From assembly GCA_031262635.1 (NCBI GenBank), contig JAISHN010000035.1:1-5689 (forward strand): a DNA stretch of 5,689 nucleotides, in the 5' to 3' direction. Made by a program: the position numbers and the translations under genes. Source of the DNA: Holosporaceae bacterium. GTDB lineage: Bacteria; Pseudomonadota; Alphaproteobacteria; UBA3830. This document shows, piece by piece, positions 1-5,383 of this stretch (position 1 is the stretch's first letter; the number at the start of each line of letters is the position of its first letter). The notes under the pieces were generated by a model that did no database searches, had not been told where the DNA came from, and saw nothing but the letters and a program-made list of their open reading frames with translations.

Positions 1-589
1 TTTGAACCATAGATAAAACTATCCAATCGACTCCAAGATTGAGAGCGAATTTCAAATCCTCTTCGTCTTTTTTCGTTAGTTTCGAAGAATGTAGTTTTAA
101 ATTGGGAACGGCGACGCCTTTTCTGTTCGATAATTCTCCGCCGACTAGAACTCTTGTTTCAACGTAATCTTTTCCGCGCGATATAACCTCGAATTTTAAT
201 TTTCCATCGTCCAGAAGAAGCAGCGTCCCGATTTCCGCGGATTGAAAAATCTCGGGATGCGGAAGATACGCTCTTTTAGAGTCGCCGGCGGTAGAATCTA
301 GGTCAAACCTAAACGCGTCGTCCTTTTGCAAAATAATTTTATCGTCTTCAAACGTTCCGATTCTAAACTTTGGCCCCTGTAAGTCGGCAAAAATTGTCGG
401 AAAAACTCCCAGCCTCTTACCTATCGCGCGAATAGCTTCGTAAGTTTTAGCATGCTCCTCGTGAGAACCGTGGGAAAAGTTCATTCTAAATATATCGACT
501 CCGTCTAAGTACAACCTCTCTAGATTCTTCGGATTGCTTACGACTGGACCGACGGTCGCCGTTATTTTTGCGTTGCGATTCCTCTTCAT
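1..589 (-). CDS. pyk: Pyruvate kinase, N-terminal part (3' end outside window)
   Basis: Pyruvate kinase transfers phosphate from phosphoenolpyruvate to ADP in the last step of glycolysis, in the cytoplasm. Reading the minus strand from ATG at 589 gives 196 uninterrupted codons that run off the left edge; family members are about 470-480 residues, so roughly 40% is present. Visible landmarks are the start of the TIM barrel (RNAKITATVGP, residues 4-15), the substrate and K+ binding strand FRMNFSHG (34-41, with R35, N37 and S39), ADLQGPKFRIG (68-78, with D69), the B-domain lid (about 79-165, with LLDDGKL at 125-131), KGVAVPN (157-163) and the return to the barrel at DWIVLSMVQ (188-196, where SFVQ is usual). 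The catalytic lysine and metal-binding glutamate lie beyond the window. A good ribosome binding site, AGAGGAAGG at 604-596, sits 6 nt before the ATG. The text resembles alphaproteobacterial pyruvate kinases, which is an inference from memory. It lies 169 bp downstream of pyrD on the same strand, so co-transcription is possible but not shown. Confidence 0.95.
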   Translation of the reverse strand, partial: MKRNRNAKITATVGPVVSNPKNLERLYLDGVDIFRMNFSHGSHEEHAKTYEAIRAIGKRLGVFPTIFADLQGPKFRIGTFEDDKIILQKDDAFRFDLDSTAGDSKRAYLPHPEIFQSAEIGTLLLLDDGKLKFEVISRGKDYVETRVLVGGELSNRKGVAVPNLKLHSSKLTKKDEEDLKFALNLGVDWIVLSMVQ

Positions 590-758
590 ATTCCGCCTTC
601 CTCTAAAGTTAGCGCAAGACTACAACTCGCGTCAAAGCGTGTCCAGGCGAAACTTACTGCCGTTATTGTGCGCTAGGGTTGTTTATACTTAAGCTGCCGT
701 CGCTCATCTTTCGCCTAGAATTTTCATAACAAATATTGTAAAGAATGAAAAAAAATGA
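590..758 (-). other. Intergenic gap between pyrD and pyk (pyk leader)
   Basis: This 169-bp stretch has no supported gene. Just after the pyrD stop, the minus strand carries a run of eight T (755-748), but no convincing GC-rich stem stands before it, so I do not call a terminator. Nearer pyk, TAGCGCA (610-616) and TGCGCTA (669-675) form a 7-bp inverted repeat with 52 bp between the arms, which could shape the pyk leader RNA. A minus-strand TTGACG followed 17 bp later by a poor -10 is too weak to call a promoter. A 14-codon minus-strand reading frame (707-663) is probably chance. Confidence 0.4.
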
Positions 759-1685
759 CTAACCGCCTTTTTGCGCTGAGACATAAGCTATGCCTTTGAG
801 TTGTTTTATATTGTCGATTTTTTCTTTTTCCAGATACGCGTCTATTCCTTCGGCTACTTTTATCGCCGTAAGCGGATCGATGAAAGTTCCCGCTCCGACG
901 GAGACCGCGGATGCTCCGGCCATGATGAATTCCAACGCGTCTTCCGCCGTCGTTATTCCTCCCATGCCGATTATCGGGACTTTGACGGCTCCGGCGACTT
1001 GGTAGACCATTCGCACGGCTATCGGCCGAATCGCCGGCCCTGAAAGTCCGCCGAATACATTTCCTAACGCCGGTTTTTTCTTTTTGATATCTATTTTCAT
1101 GCCAAGCGGCGTATTTATAAGCGATATCGCGTCCGTCCCCGCCGACTCGACGGCCTTCGCTATCTCGACTATATCCGTCACATTCGGCGAAAGCTTCGTT
1201 ATAATCGGCTTGGAAGTCGCTTTTTTCGCTTTTTCTACGATTTCCGCCGCCGCTTTTGGCGACGTTCCGAAGGCCATGCCGCCGGCTTTAACGTTCGGGC
1301 AGGAAATATTGATTTCCAGGCCGGCGACTTCTTGAATATTTAATAACTTTGCGAGTTCTACGTATTCCTCGGCCGTATTTCCAGAAATATTTACGATTAC
1401 GGGAACGTCGTATTGCTTTAGAAGCGGCGCGGTTTCATCGATGAAAACGCGAACTCCAGGATTCTCAAGCCCTATGCAATTTAGCATGCCCGCCGGCGTT
1501 TCGGCGATCCTCCGGCCTTTGTTTCCGGCTCGCGGCTCAAGCGTCGTTCCTTTGACTACTAAAGCGCCAAGCTTGGAAAGATCGACGTACTTCGCCAATT
1601 CTAATCCAAACCCAAATGTTCCCGACGCGGTCATAACCGGCGTTTTCATCTCTATGCCGGCGATATTTACGGAAAGTTTGTTCAT
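759..1685 (-). CDS. pyrD: Dihydroorotate dehydrogenase class 1B, catalytic subunit (NAD-linked)
   Basis: This FMN enzyme oxidises dihydroorotate to orotate, the fourth step of de novo pyrimidine synthesis. In the class 1B form it works in the cytoplasm as a heterotetramer with PyrK, which passes electrons to NAD+. The 308-residue length is normal for the class. Visible features are the N-terminal TPVMTASGTFGFG (15-27), K45 in the VVKGTT strand near FMN, NCIGLENPG (69-77), the active-site loop NISCPN (126-131) with the class 1 catalytic cysteine C129 (class 2 enzymes have serine), K164 in ITKLSPNVTD, SLINT (188-192), GGLSGPAIRPIA (212-223) and the FMN-phosphate segment GMGGI (240-244). The ATG at 1685 overlaps the pyrK stop by 4 bases (ATGA), which indicates translational coupling. 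A GGAG lies within the pyrK end, about 10 nt before the ATG. No frameshift or missing key residue is seen. The presence of adjacent pyrK rules out class 1A. Confidence 0.96.
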   Translation of the reverse strand: MNKLSVNIAGIEMKTPVMTASGTFGFGLELAKYVDLSKLGALVVKGTTLEPRAGNKGRRIAETPAGMLNCIGLENPGVRVFIDETAPLLKQYDVPVIVNISGNTAEEYVELAKLLNIQEVAGLEINISCPNVKAGGMAFGTSPKAAAEIVEKAKKATSKPIITKLSPNVTDIVEIAKAVESAGTDAISLINTPLGMKIDIKKKKPALGNVFGGLSGPAIRPIAVRMVYQVAGAVKVPIIGMGGITTAEDALEFIMAGASAVSVGAGTFIDPLTAIKVAEGIDAYLEKEKIDNIKQLKGIAYVSAQKGG

Positions 1686-2440
1686 AGCTCTATCTCTCCA
1701 GCTTTAAACACAGGACCGTCGACGCAAATTTTCTTACGTTTTCCATCCGAGCTAGCGCATGAGCAGGATAAACAAACGCCGAGTCCGCAAGCCATGTGGC
1801 TCTCGAGCGACAACTGACACGGAATATTCGCTTTCAGAGCGAAGTCCGACACGGCTCTAAGCATTGGCGCGGGACCGCAGGAATATATCGCGTCGCAACT
1901 GCCGGCAATATTAGGCAGAATATCGAGAGCGTTGCCCCGCGTTCCTAAAGAGCCGTCGTTTGTAGCTATATGTACGTTCGAGCAAAAAGACGAGAACATC
2001 TCAAGCCAATATGTCGTTTCCTCCTCGCTTCGCGTAGCTAAAAGAACGTCCGACGACGAGTCGCCGAACGCGCGAGCGAGATATAAAAGCGGAGCAATCC
2101 CAATTCCTCCGCCTACTAGAAGCGGTTTTTTTGCGTTAAGTTCAAAGCCGTTCCCCAAAGGCCCCATAACGTCGATTAATTCGCCTTCGCCGCGTTCCGA
2201 AAGCCAACGAGTTCCATCTCCGACTACTCTATATATGATAGATAACCTGTCGCCGGAAACGTCGGCGATCGATATCGGACGACGCAGCAACTGAAATTTT
2301 TCTCCGCCGGTTTTTATGTGAATAAACTGCCCAGGCTTGGCGGTTTTGCAAACAGCCGAAGCGTCTAAGGTCGTTTTAAACACGCCGGTCGCCAGTCGAA
2401 CATTTTCAAGAATAGAACAATCGAAAGTTATTTTCTTCAA
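1682..2440 (-). CDS. pyrK: Dihydroorotate dehydrogenase electron-transfer subunit (FAD / 2Fe-2S)
   Basis: PyrK carries electrons from PyrD's FMN through a 2Fe-2S cluster and FAD to NAD+, which makes this a class 1B enzyme independent of quinones. I place the start at the TTG at 2440 (252 residues, beginning MKKITFDC). It has GGAG at 2449-2446 with 5-nt spacing and matches where family members usually begin. An upstream in-frame TTG at 2476 would give 264 residues but has no ribosome binding site. In the numbering of that longer form, RRPISIAD (65-72) is the FAD-binding motif of the ferredoxin-reductase fold. GPLGNGF is at 105-111, GGGIGIAPLL (122-131) is the NAD-domain glycine loop, and SCGPAPMLRAV (199-209) follows. 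The C-terminal cluster has C230, C235, C238 and C251 (C-x4-C-x2-C-x12-C), the spacing expected for PyrK. Extra cysteines C220 and C240 are probably not ligands. It overlaps pyrD by 4 bp. Confidence 0.95.
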   Translation of the reverse strand: MKKITFDCSILENVRLATGVFKTTLDASAVCKTAKPGQFIHIKTGGEKFQLLRRPISIADVSGDRLSIIYRVVGDGTRWLSERGEGELIDVMGPLGNGFELNAKKPLLVGGGIGIAPLLYLARAFGDSSSDVLLATRSEEETTYWLEMFSSFCSNVHIATNDGSLGTRGNALDILPNIAGSCDAIYSCGPAPMLRAVSDFALKANIPCQLSLESHMACGLGVCLSCSCASSDGKRKKICVDGPVFKAGEIEL

Positions 2441-2491
2441 ACTATCTCCAAACCTTTTTCTTTGAAAATCTATCAAATTAAATTCAGAGGT

Positions 2492-2520
2492 TCTATATTA
2501 ATTTACGTTCAAAGTCGCAA
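2492..2520 (-). promoter_or_regulatory. Possible sigma-70 promoter for pyrK-pyrD
   Basis: On the minus strand, TTGCGA (2520-2515) and TATAGA (2497-2492) are separated by 17 bp. Each matches its consensus hexamer at 4 of 6 positions. The -10 lies about 50 bp before the preferred TTG start of pyrK, in the short gap after vapC. This is the best match in the gap. Transcription from the vapBC promoter reading through is the alternative. Confidence 0.35.
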
Positions 2521-2563
2521 GAATGACGAAAGTCGACGAAAGATATAAAACGCCGCTAATAAG

Positions 2564-2977
2564 TCAGTCGCGAGTCCAGTCCTCGAGTTTTAAATTTTTA
2601 ATTCTTGAGAAATGTTTTAAATTGCTTGTAACTAGCGTAGCTTTTTCAGCGACGCAGCAAGCGGCGATTAACATATCCATGTCGTCCAATAAAATGCCGT
2701 TTTTCTGTAATTCGCTTCTAATTTTTGCATATTCAAGCGAAGCCGCTTCCGTAAAATAAACTATTTCCAAACGATCGATAAAAATCTCGACCGTCTTTTT
2801 TAATTTCGGCGATTCCTTTAATAAAACTCCGGTTAATAATTCCGCGCGGTTAAAAATAGTTATGAGCAACTTATCGTTTTCGCGTTTTATCACGTTCCTT
2901 GACAACGTTTCTATTACGTCCGGTTTTTTCTTAATAATATAGCTGCAAACGCAGGTGTCGAGAACATACTTATTCAT
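2564..2977 (-). CDS. vapC: VapC-family PIN-domain toxin (putative endoribonuclease)
   Basis: This is the toxin of a type II toxin-antitoxin pair. PIN-domain toxins of this subgroup cut RNA (initiator tRNA in the studied enterobacterial relatives) in a Mg2+-dependent way; that activity is known for the family and not shown here. The protein is 137 residues, a normal length. Features are the opening YVLDTCVCSYIIK (4-16) with acidic D7, NRAELLTG (43-50) with E46, DDMDMLIAA (98-106) with D101 aligned to the family's central aspartate, and LVTSNLKHFSRI (115-126) leading into LKLEDW (129-134), close to the usual TNNxxxFxRVxGLxxEDW ending. The common 'DTN' after the first strand is DTC here. The ATG at 2977 overlaps the antitoxin stop by 4 bases (ATGA). 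The gene looks more A+T-rich than the terminase and pyr genes, which fits horizontal transfer. No terminator is visible before pyrK. Confidence 0.93.
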   Translation of the reverse strand: MNKYVLDTCVCSYIIKKKPDVIETLSRNVIKRENDKLLITIFNRAELLTGVLLKESPKLKKTVEIFIDRLEIVYFTEAASLEYAKIRSELQKNGILLDDMDMLIAACCVAEKATLVTSNLKHFSRIKNLKLEDWTRD

Positions 2978-3195
2978 AGTGGAATTTCCCTGCCGGACGT
3001 ATGATTTCTTTCAATTTCAAATTCCGGCGAGCCTTGATATTTATCGAAGAATTGTTCCCAACTTTCCTTTTTCTTTTCTGTGATTATTAACTTTCCGCCT
3101 TTTTTAATAATATCGCAAACTCCGCCGTTCAAGCGATAGTCCTTAGGTATTCTAACGGCCTGAGACTGTCCGTTCATAAATATTGTTGTTTCCAT
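2974..3195 (-). CDS. vapB: VapB-family antitoxin (AbrB/SpoVT-like swapped-hairpin DNA-binding protein)
   Basis: This antitoxin would bind and silence the VapC toxin encoded next to it and repress their shared promoter. I start it at ATG 3195, giving 73 residues, because GGAGG at 3205-3201 lies 5 nt upstream. A TTG at 3207 also keeps the frame open (77 residues), but it would sit on top of that ribosome binding site. The N-terminus, TTIFMNGQSQAVRIPKDYRL (residues 3-22), is the classic VapB/MvpA type AbrB-like DNA-binding half. It is followed by DIIKKGGKLIITEK (about 28-41) and a charged C-terminal tail with WEQFFDKY that probably wraps the toxin. It is coupled to vapC by a 4-bp stop/start overlap. 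A strong promoter inside an AT-rich palindrome lies directly upstream, as expected for autorepression. Confidence 0.92.
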   Translation of the reverse strand: METTIFMNGQSQAVRIPKDYRLNGGVCDIIKKGGKLIITEKKKESWEQFFDKYQGSPEFEIERNHTSGREIPL

Positions 3196-3200
3196 CAGCG

Positions 3201-3205
3201 CCTCC
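3201..3205 (-). promoter_or_regulatory. Ribosome binding site that fixes the vapB start
   Basis: GGAGG on the minus strand, 5 nt before ATG 3195. It makes the alternative TTG at 3207 unlikely. Confidence 0.8.
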
Positions 3206-3218
3206 AAGCTACCGTTAC

Positions 3219-3247
3219 AATATATATTATTAATATATATTTGTCAA
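3219..3247 (-). promoter_or_regulatory. Strong promoter of vapBC with overlapping palindromic operator
   Basis: On the minus strand, a perfect TTGACA (-35, 3247-3242) is followed after exactly 17 bp by TATATT (-10, 3224-3219, 5 of 6 consensus positions). The spacer and -10 coincide with two copies of AATATATATT (3219-3228 and 3232-3241) separated by 3 bp. Each copy is itself a perfect palindrome, and the pair is also an inverted repeat. VapBC complexes typically bind such inverted repeats over their own promoter, so this is the likely operator. Transcription would begin near 3212, leaving a short leader before the ribosome binding site. Confidence 0.8.
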
Positions 3248-3412
3248 GGCCGTTTGCGAGGATAATGAGAATACTAACGTCTTACAATAAACTAATTTCC
3301 TAGGTTCCGTTAGGAAAAATGTGATGAGTGGCTATTTTTGTTGAAACAAGAGGCTCATACTCCGCAATAAGTCGTTGCTAGAAGCGCGAAGCCGCGAAGT
3401 TTCTTCCTTCTC
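3248..3412. other. Intergenic DNA upstream of the vapBC promoter
   Basis: No gene is supported here. The one structure I see is a 7-bp stem, TTTCCTA (3296-3302) and TAGGAAA (3311-3317), with an 8-base loop. It lacks a following T-run on either strand, so it is not a convincing terminator. The stretch between this stem and the repeat at 3413 shows nothing I recognise. Confidence 0.4.
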
Positions 3413-3492
3413 CGTCATCCTAGAGGAGGGCTTGCCCGAGGAAGGATCCGCGCGCTTTCCCAACGTACTCGCCGTCTGGCTCCTCAGCCTCC
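3413..3492. repeat. GGATCC-type dispersed repeat, copy A (degenerate), abutting the terminase stop
   Basis: CGTCATCCTAGAG (3413-3425) and GAAGGATCC (3441-3449) match the left arm of copy B near 5096-5117, with a GGGC-TT-GCCC hairpin (3428-3437) inserted between them. The right part, TCCTCAGCCT at 3481-3490, matches the right arm of copy C (TCCTCAGCCTGCGG at 5437-5450), so the unit looks like a decayed imperfect palindrome. It ends directly beside the terminase stop codon (3493-3495). Related 'CGTCATCCT...GGATCC' elements are common between genes in alphaproteobacteria. Confidence 0.65.
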
Positions 3493-4695
3493 TCAAATCA
3501 TATAAATCATCGGAATAGGAGTTTCATGAGAAATCTCAAACAGTTCCGTCATCGCCCAAACCATCGCGTCCATACGATCCGGCGACGGGCTTCTCGGCTC
3601 GTAACTCGCCATCTGCGCCTCCAGCTTGCGAAACTGCCTCGCGTGGAAAATCATCCCTTTCTGATACAGAATGACTATCGGCTCCGCCCTCGCGACTTTG
3701 GATTCATGCGCGTAGACGGATTTTATCCTGACGGAATCGTCGACGGATCGCAGCAAATTCGTCAGCAGCTCTCCGCCGGCGTTGCTTTCCACGACCATCA
3801 ACCTCGCGCGATATTTGCGATACGCCTCTATCGCCCGCGTCGCCCAAACTTCCGGCGGAGCGGACGCGCTTAAATCGTCCAAAACGTAAGCCTTCCCGAA
3901 ACCGTCCATTCCGGCGACGATCACGCCGGTTTCATCGCTTCCGGCGTTGGAAGTTAAAGCCGGATCGACTCCAATCACAACGTTGCTCAAGAAATGCGGC
4001 GGCGATTTGTAGCAATTTTCGATATCCGCCCAAGACCAGAGCGTATTTTCAGACTCCTCTATAATCTCGGCGTAAATTTCCTGCGATTCCAAGCGAGTTC
4101 CCTTTAGATACTCCAGCTGTTTCAAAAAAGTCGGAGATAAATTGTCGATATTTTCCAGCGAAGTTCCCCGCGTCGTAAACACGTCGTCTCTCGCCATTAG
4201 ATCTCTTATAAATTGTATCGGCCGCGGAGTCGTCGTAAGAATCGCTTTCGGACTTTGTCCAAGTCGCAGCGAAAACGACAGTTGTTCAAACGTCTCTCGC
4301 GGCTTTTGAAATTTTGCGAATTCGTCGATCCAAGCCGCGTCGAACTGAGGCCCTCGCAGCTGCTCGTAGTTCTCGGCTCCGTACAAAGTCGCGATCGCGC
4401 CGCTCGGCCATTGAATAAGCCGCCGCGACGGGACAAATTGCGGCTTCTCGTCTTCGTTGGAAATCGAAAGCAGACCGCTCTCGCCCTCCGCCATAACCTG
4501 TCGAGCCTCTTGTATAGTGTTCGAAATCAACGCGATTCGCTTATAGCGTCCGTCGACCGCCCACTTTCTCACGGCCTCCGCCGCCGCCCGCGTCTTTCCA
4601 AAACCGCGGCCTGCGAGAATCAGCCAGACGTTCCAATCTCCAGCCGGAAGAAGTTGATTTGGACGAGCGATTTTTTCCCATGGAGTTTTTTCCAT
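3493..4695 (-). CDS. Phage / GTA-type terminase large subunit (DNA-packaging ATPase-nuclease)
   Basis: Large terminases cut concatemeric DNA and pump it into empty proheads by ATP hydrolysis. The 400-residue protein has the family's two parts. The ATPase part has Walker A GRGFGKT (29-35, with K34 and T35), a conserved EGESGLL (70-76), WPSGAIATLYGA (96-107), LRGPQFDAAW (113-122), Walker B with catalytic D124-E125, and the coupling motif TTTPRP (154-159). The RNase H-like nuclease has VIGVDPALT (240-248, D244), VVESNAGG (301-308, E303) and SPDRMDAMVWAMTEL (371-385, D373/D376), so all expected acidic residues are present. It resembles the short alphaproteobacterial DNA-packaging proteins (COG5323 type) found in prophages and gene transfer agents. 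ATG 4695 has GGAG at 4705-4702. No small terminase, portal, protease or capsid gene flanks it: downstream are a repeat and vapBC, upstream a divergent small gene and repeats. It could be an orphan relic or one piece of a scattered GTA. Confidence 0.93.
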   Translation of the reverse strand: MEKTPWEKIARPNQLLPAGDWNVWLILAGRGFGKTRAAAEAVRKWAVDGRYKRIALISNTIQEARQVMAEGESGLLSISNEDEKPQFVPSRRLIQWPSGAIATLYGAENYEQLRGPQFDAAWIDEFAKFQKPRETFEQLSFSLRLGQSPKAILTTTPRPIQFIRDLMARDDVFTTRGTSLENIDNLSPTFLKQLEYLKGTRLESQEIYAEIIEESENTLWSWADIENCYKSPPHFLSNVVIGVDPALTSNAGSDETGVIVAGMDGFGKAYVLDDLSASAPPEVWATRAIEAYRKYRARLMVVESNAGGELLTNLLRSVDDSVRIKSVYAHESKVARAEPIVILYQKGMIFHARQFRKLEAQMASYEPRSPSPDRMDAMVWAMTELFEISHETPIPMIYMI

Positions 4696-4775
4696 ATTTT
4701 TCTCCGAGTTAATAAAAAAACAATCTTTTCTTGAGACGATGAGAATGATGAATCGTGTTTGATGTGGAGGTTTAG
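4696..4775. promoter_or_regulatory. Divergent intergenic region between terminase and small membrane-protein gene
   Basis: This 80-bp gap must hold the start signals for both divergent genes. Both ribosome binding sites are clear (GGAG at 4705-4702 on the minus strand, TGGAGG at 4765-4770 on the plus strand). No good -35/-10 pair is visible in either direction. A short inverted repeat, ACGAT/ATCGT, frames the centre of the gap. Confidence 0.4.
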
Positions 4776-4898
4776 ATGAGCGAAAGAAACAAAAATGTGA
4801 AAAATAAAGCCGAGGAAAATGAAAACGACGAAACTTGGCAGAAAAAAATGCTGCTTCTCGCTATGGTTGCAATATTGGCGTTAATAAGCTTGCAGTAA
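4776..4898 (+). CDS. Small predicted single-pass membrane protein (40 aa), unknown function
   Basis: I do not recognise a family. The ATG at 4776 is preceded by TGGAGG with 5-nt spacing, as good a ribosome binding site as any in the window, and the frame ends at TAA 4896-4898 after 40 codons. The first 24 residues are highly polar and charged (MSERNKNVKNKAEENEN, then DETWQKK). Residues 25-39 (MLLLAMVAILALISL) form a short hydrophobic helix that ends one residue before the stop. This is the plan of a small tail-anchored-like inner-membrane protein with its N-terminus in the cytoplasm. It is divergent from the terminase. A holin, a toxin of a type I system, or a small stress or regulatory membrane peptide are all possible, but none is shown. 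The clear division into a charged and a hydrophobic half plus the ribosome binding site argue against a chance frame. Confidence 0.65.
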   Translation: MSERNKNVKNKAEENENDETWQKKMLLLAMVAILALISLQ

Positions 4899-4984
4899 CG
4901 CGTTTCTTATTCATAGTTAGAGGAAAAAAGTTGCGTTAAACTTTCATTATTCCAAGCGAAACGCCGCGCTTTGCGGTAGATTGT

Positions 4985-5008
4985 AAGGGCGAATGATTAT
5001 TCGCCCTT
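4985..5008. repeat. Perfect 10-bp inverted repeat (AAGGGCGAAT type)
   Basis: AAGGGCGAAT (4985-4994) and ATTCGCCCTT (4999-5008) are exact complements around a 4-base GATT loop. Similar 'GGGCGAAT...ATTCGCCC' hairpins are seen as scattered intergenic repeats in many Gram-negative genomes. There is no T-run on the plus side, so a role as terminator for the small upstream gene is doubtful. Confidence 0.7.
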
Positions 5009-5058
5009 GTTTGGCGAGCTAACCCCGCCTCTACAAAAAAACGAGCGCTACGGATAAT

Positions 5059-5085
5059 GTAGGAGCAGGGTCTGCCTGCCCTTAC
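5059..5085. repeat. Imperfect palindrome, GTAGGAGCAGG...CCTGCCCTTAC
   Basis: The 11-bp arms at 5059-5069 and 5075-5085 pair at 9 of 11 positions around a 5-base loop. It resembles a small dispersed repeat and stands next to the GGATCC-type copy B. Confidence 0.6.
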
Positions 5086-5088
5086 GCC

Positions 5089-5190
5089 TTCTTCCGTCAT
5101 CCTAGAGCGAAGGATCCAAGCGGCGAAGAATCGGGAAAGTCGTATGGATCCTTCGGCCGCAAGCGGCCTCGAGGATGATGTAGAGGAAGG
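5089..5190. repeat. GGATCC-type dispersed repeat, copy B (large imperfect palindrome)
   Basis: The inner arms CGAAGGATCCA (5108-5118) and TGGATCCTTCG (5145-5155) are perfect 11-bp complements. The outer arms TCATCCT (5097-5103) and AGGATGA (5172-5178) also pair exactly. A GGCCGC-AA-GCGGCC hairpin (5155-5168) sits in the right arm. Its left arm shares TCCGTCATCCTAGAG with copy A beside the terminase stop. Confidence 0.75.
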
Positions 5191-5237
5191 AATTCCCCCT
5201 CACCCCAACCCTCTCCCGCAAGGGGAGAGGGAGAATT
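5191..5237. repeat. 47-bp CTCACCCCAACCCTCTCCC element, copy 1
   Basis: This runs from AATTCCCCCT to GAGAATT. The reverse complement of 5319-5365 matches it at 45 of 47 positions. It contains an internal hairpin, CTCTCCC-GCAA-GGGGAGAG. It directly abuts copy B of the GGATCC-type repeat. Elements of this kind are widespread in proteobacterial intergenic DNA. Confidence 0.8.
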
Positions 5238-5318
5238 GCATCGAGTCTGCCTCGCAATAAGAAAGAAAAGAGAATTGTTCTTTTGGCTTTAAAGCCTCGT
5301 AGCCTTGACGAGTTGCCG

Positions 5319-5365
5319 AATTCCCCCTCTCCCCTTGCGGGAGAGGGTCGGGGTGAGGGGGAATT
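5319..5365. repeat. 47-bp CTCACCCCAACCCTCTCCC element, copy 2 (inverted)
   Basis: This is the inverted partner of copy 1, separated from it by 81 bp (5238-5318), and both copies end in AATT. The spacer holds the small palindrome GGCTTTAAAGCC and no gene. The pair could fold into a long stem or mark the ends of a small non-autonomous mobile unit; the latter is inference. Confidence 0.8.
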
Positions 5366-5383
5366 AATGATACTTCTCATTTA

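Noticed and set aside
663..707. 14-codon minus-strand frame (MSDGSLSINNPSAQ) upstream of pyk, considered as a leader peptide
   Set aside because: It has no run of regulatory codons, no attenuator-like stem with T-run and only a poor ribosome binding site; chance is likelier.
748..760. T-run after the pyrD stop considered as an intrinsic terminator
   Set aside because: No stable GC-rich stem precedes the T-run on the minus strand.
790..2294. Several plus-strand open frames opposite pyrD and pyrK
   Set aside because: They are antisense shadows of two clearly conserved enzymes, with no ribosome binding sites or recognisable domains.
3296..3317. 7-bp stem TTTCCTA/TAGGAAA considered as a terminator
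   Set aside because: It is AT-rich, with an 8-base loop and no T-run following on either strand; it is not near a gene end on a matching strand.
4213..4734. 173-codon plus-strand open frame opposite the terminase
   Set aside because: It lies antisense over the conserved ATPase part of the terminase. Its translation is arginine-rich without domains, and the minus-strand frame carries all family motifs.
5102..5380. 92-codon minus-strand open frame (SPSPRPSPARGEGE, LPLPLRERVGVRG)
   Set aside because: These peptides are the familiar translations of the AACCCTCTCCC repeat and its partner. The frame is built from repeats, has no homology-like content and no ribosome binding site worth noting.
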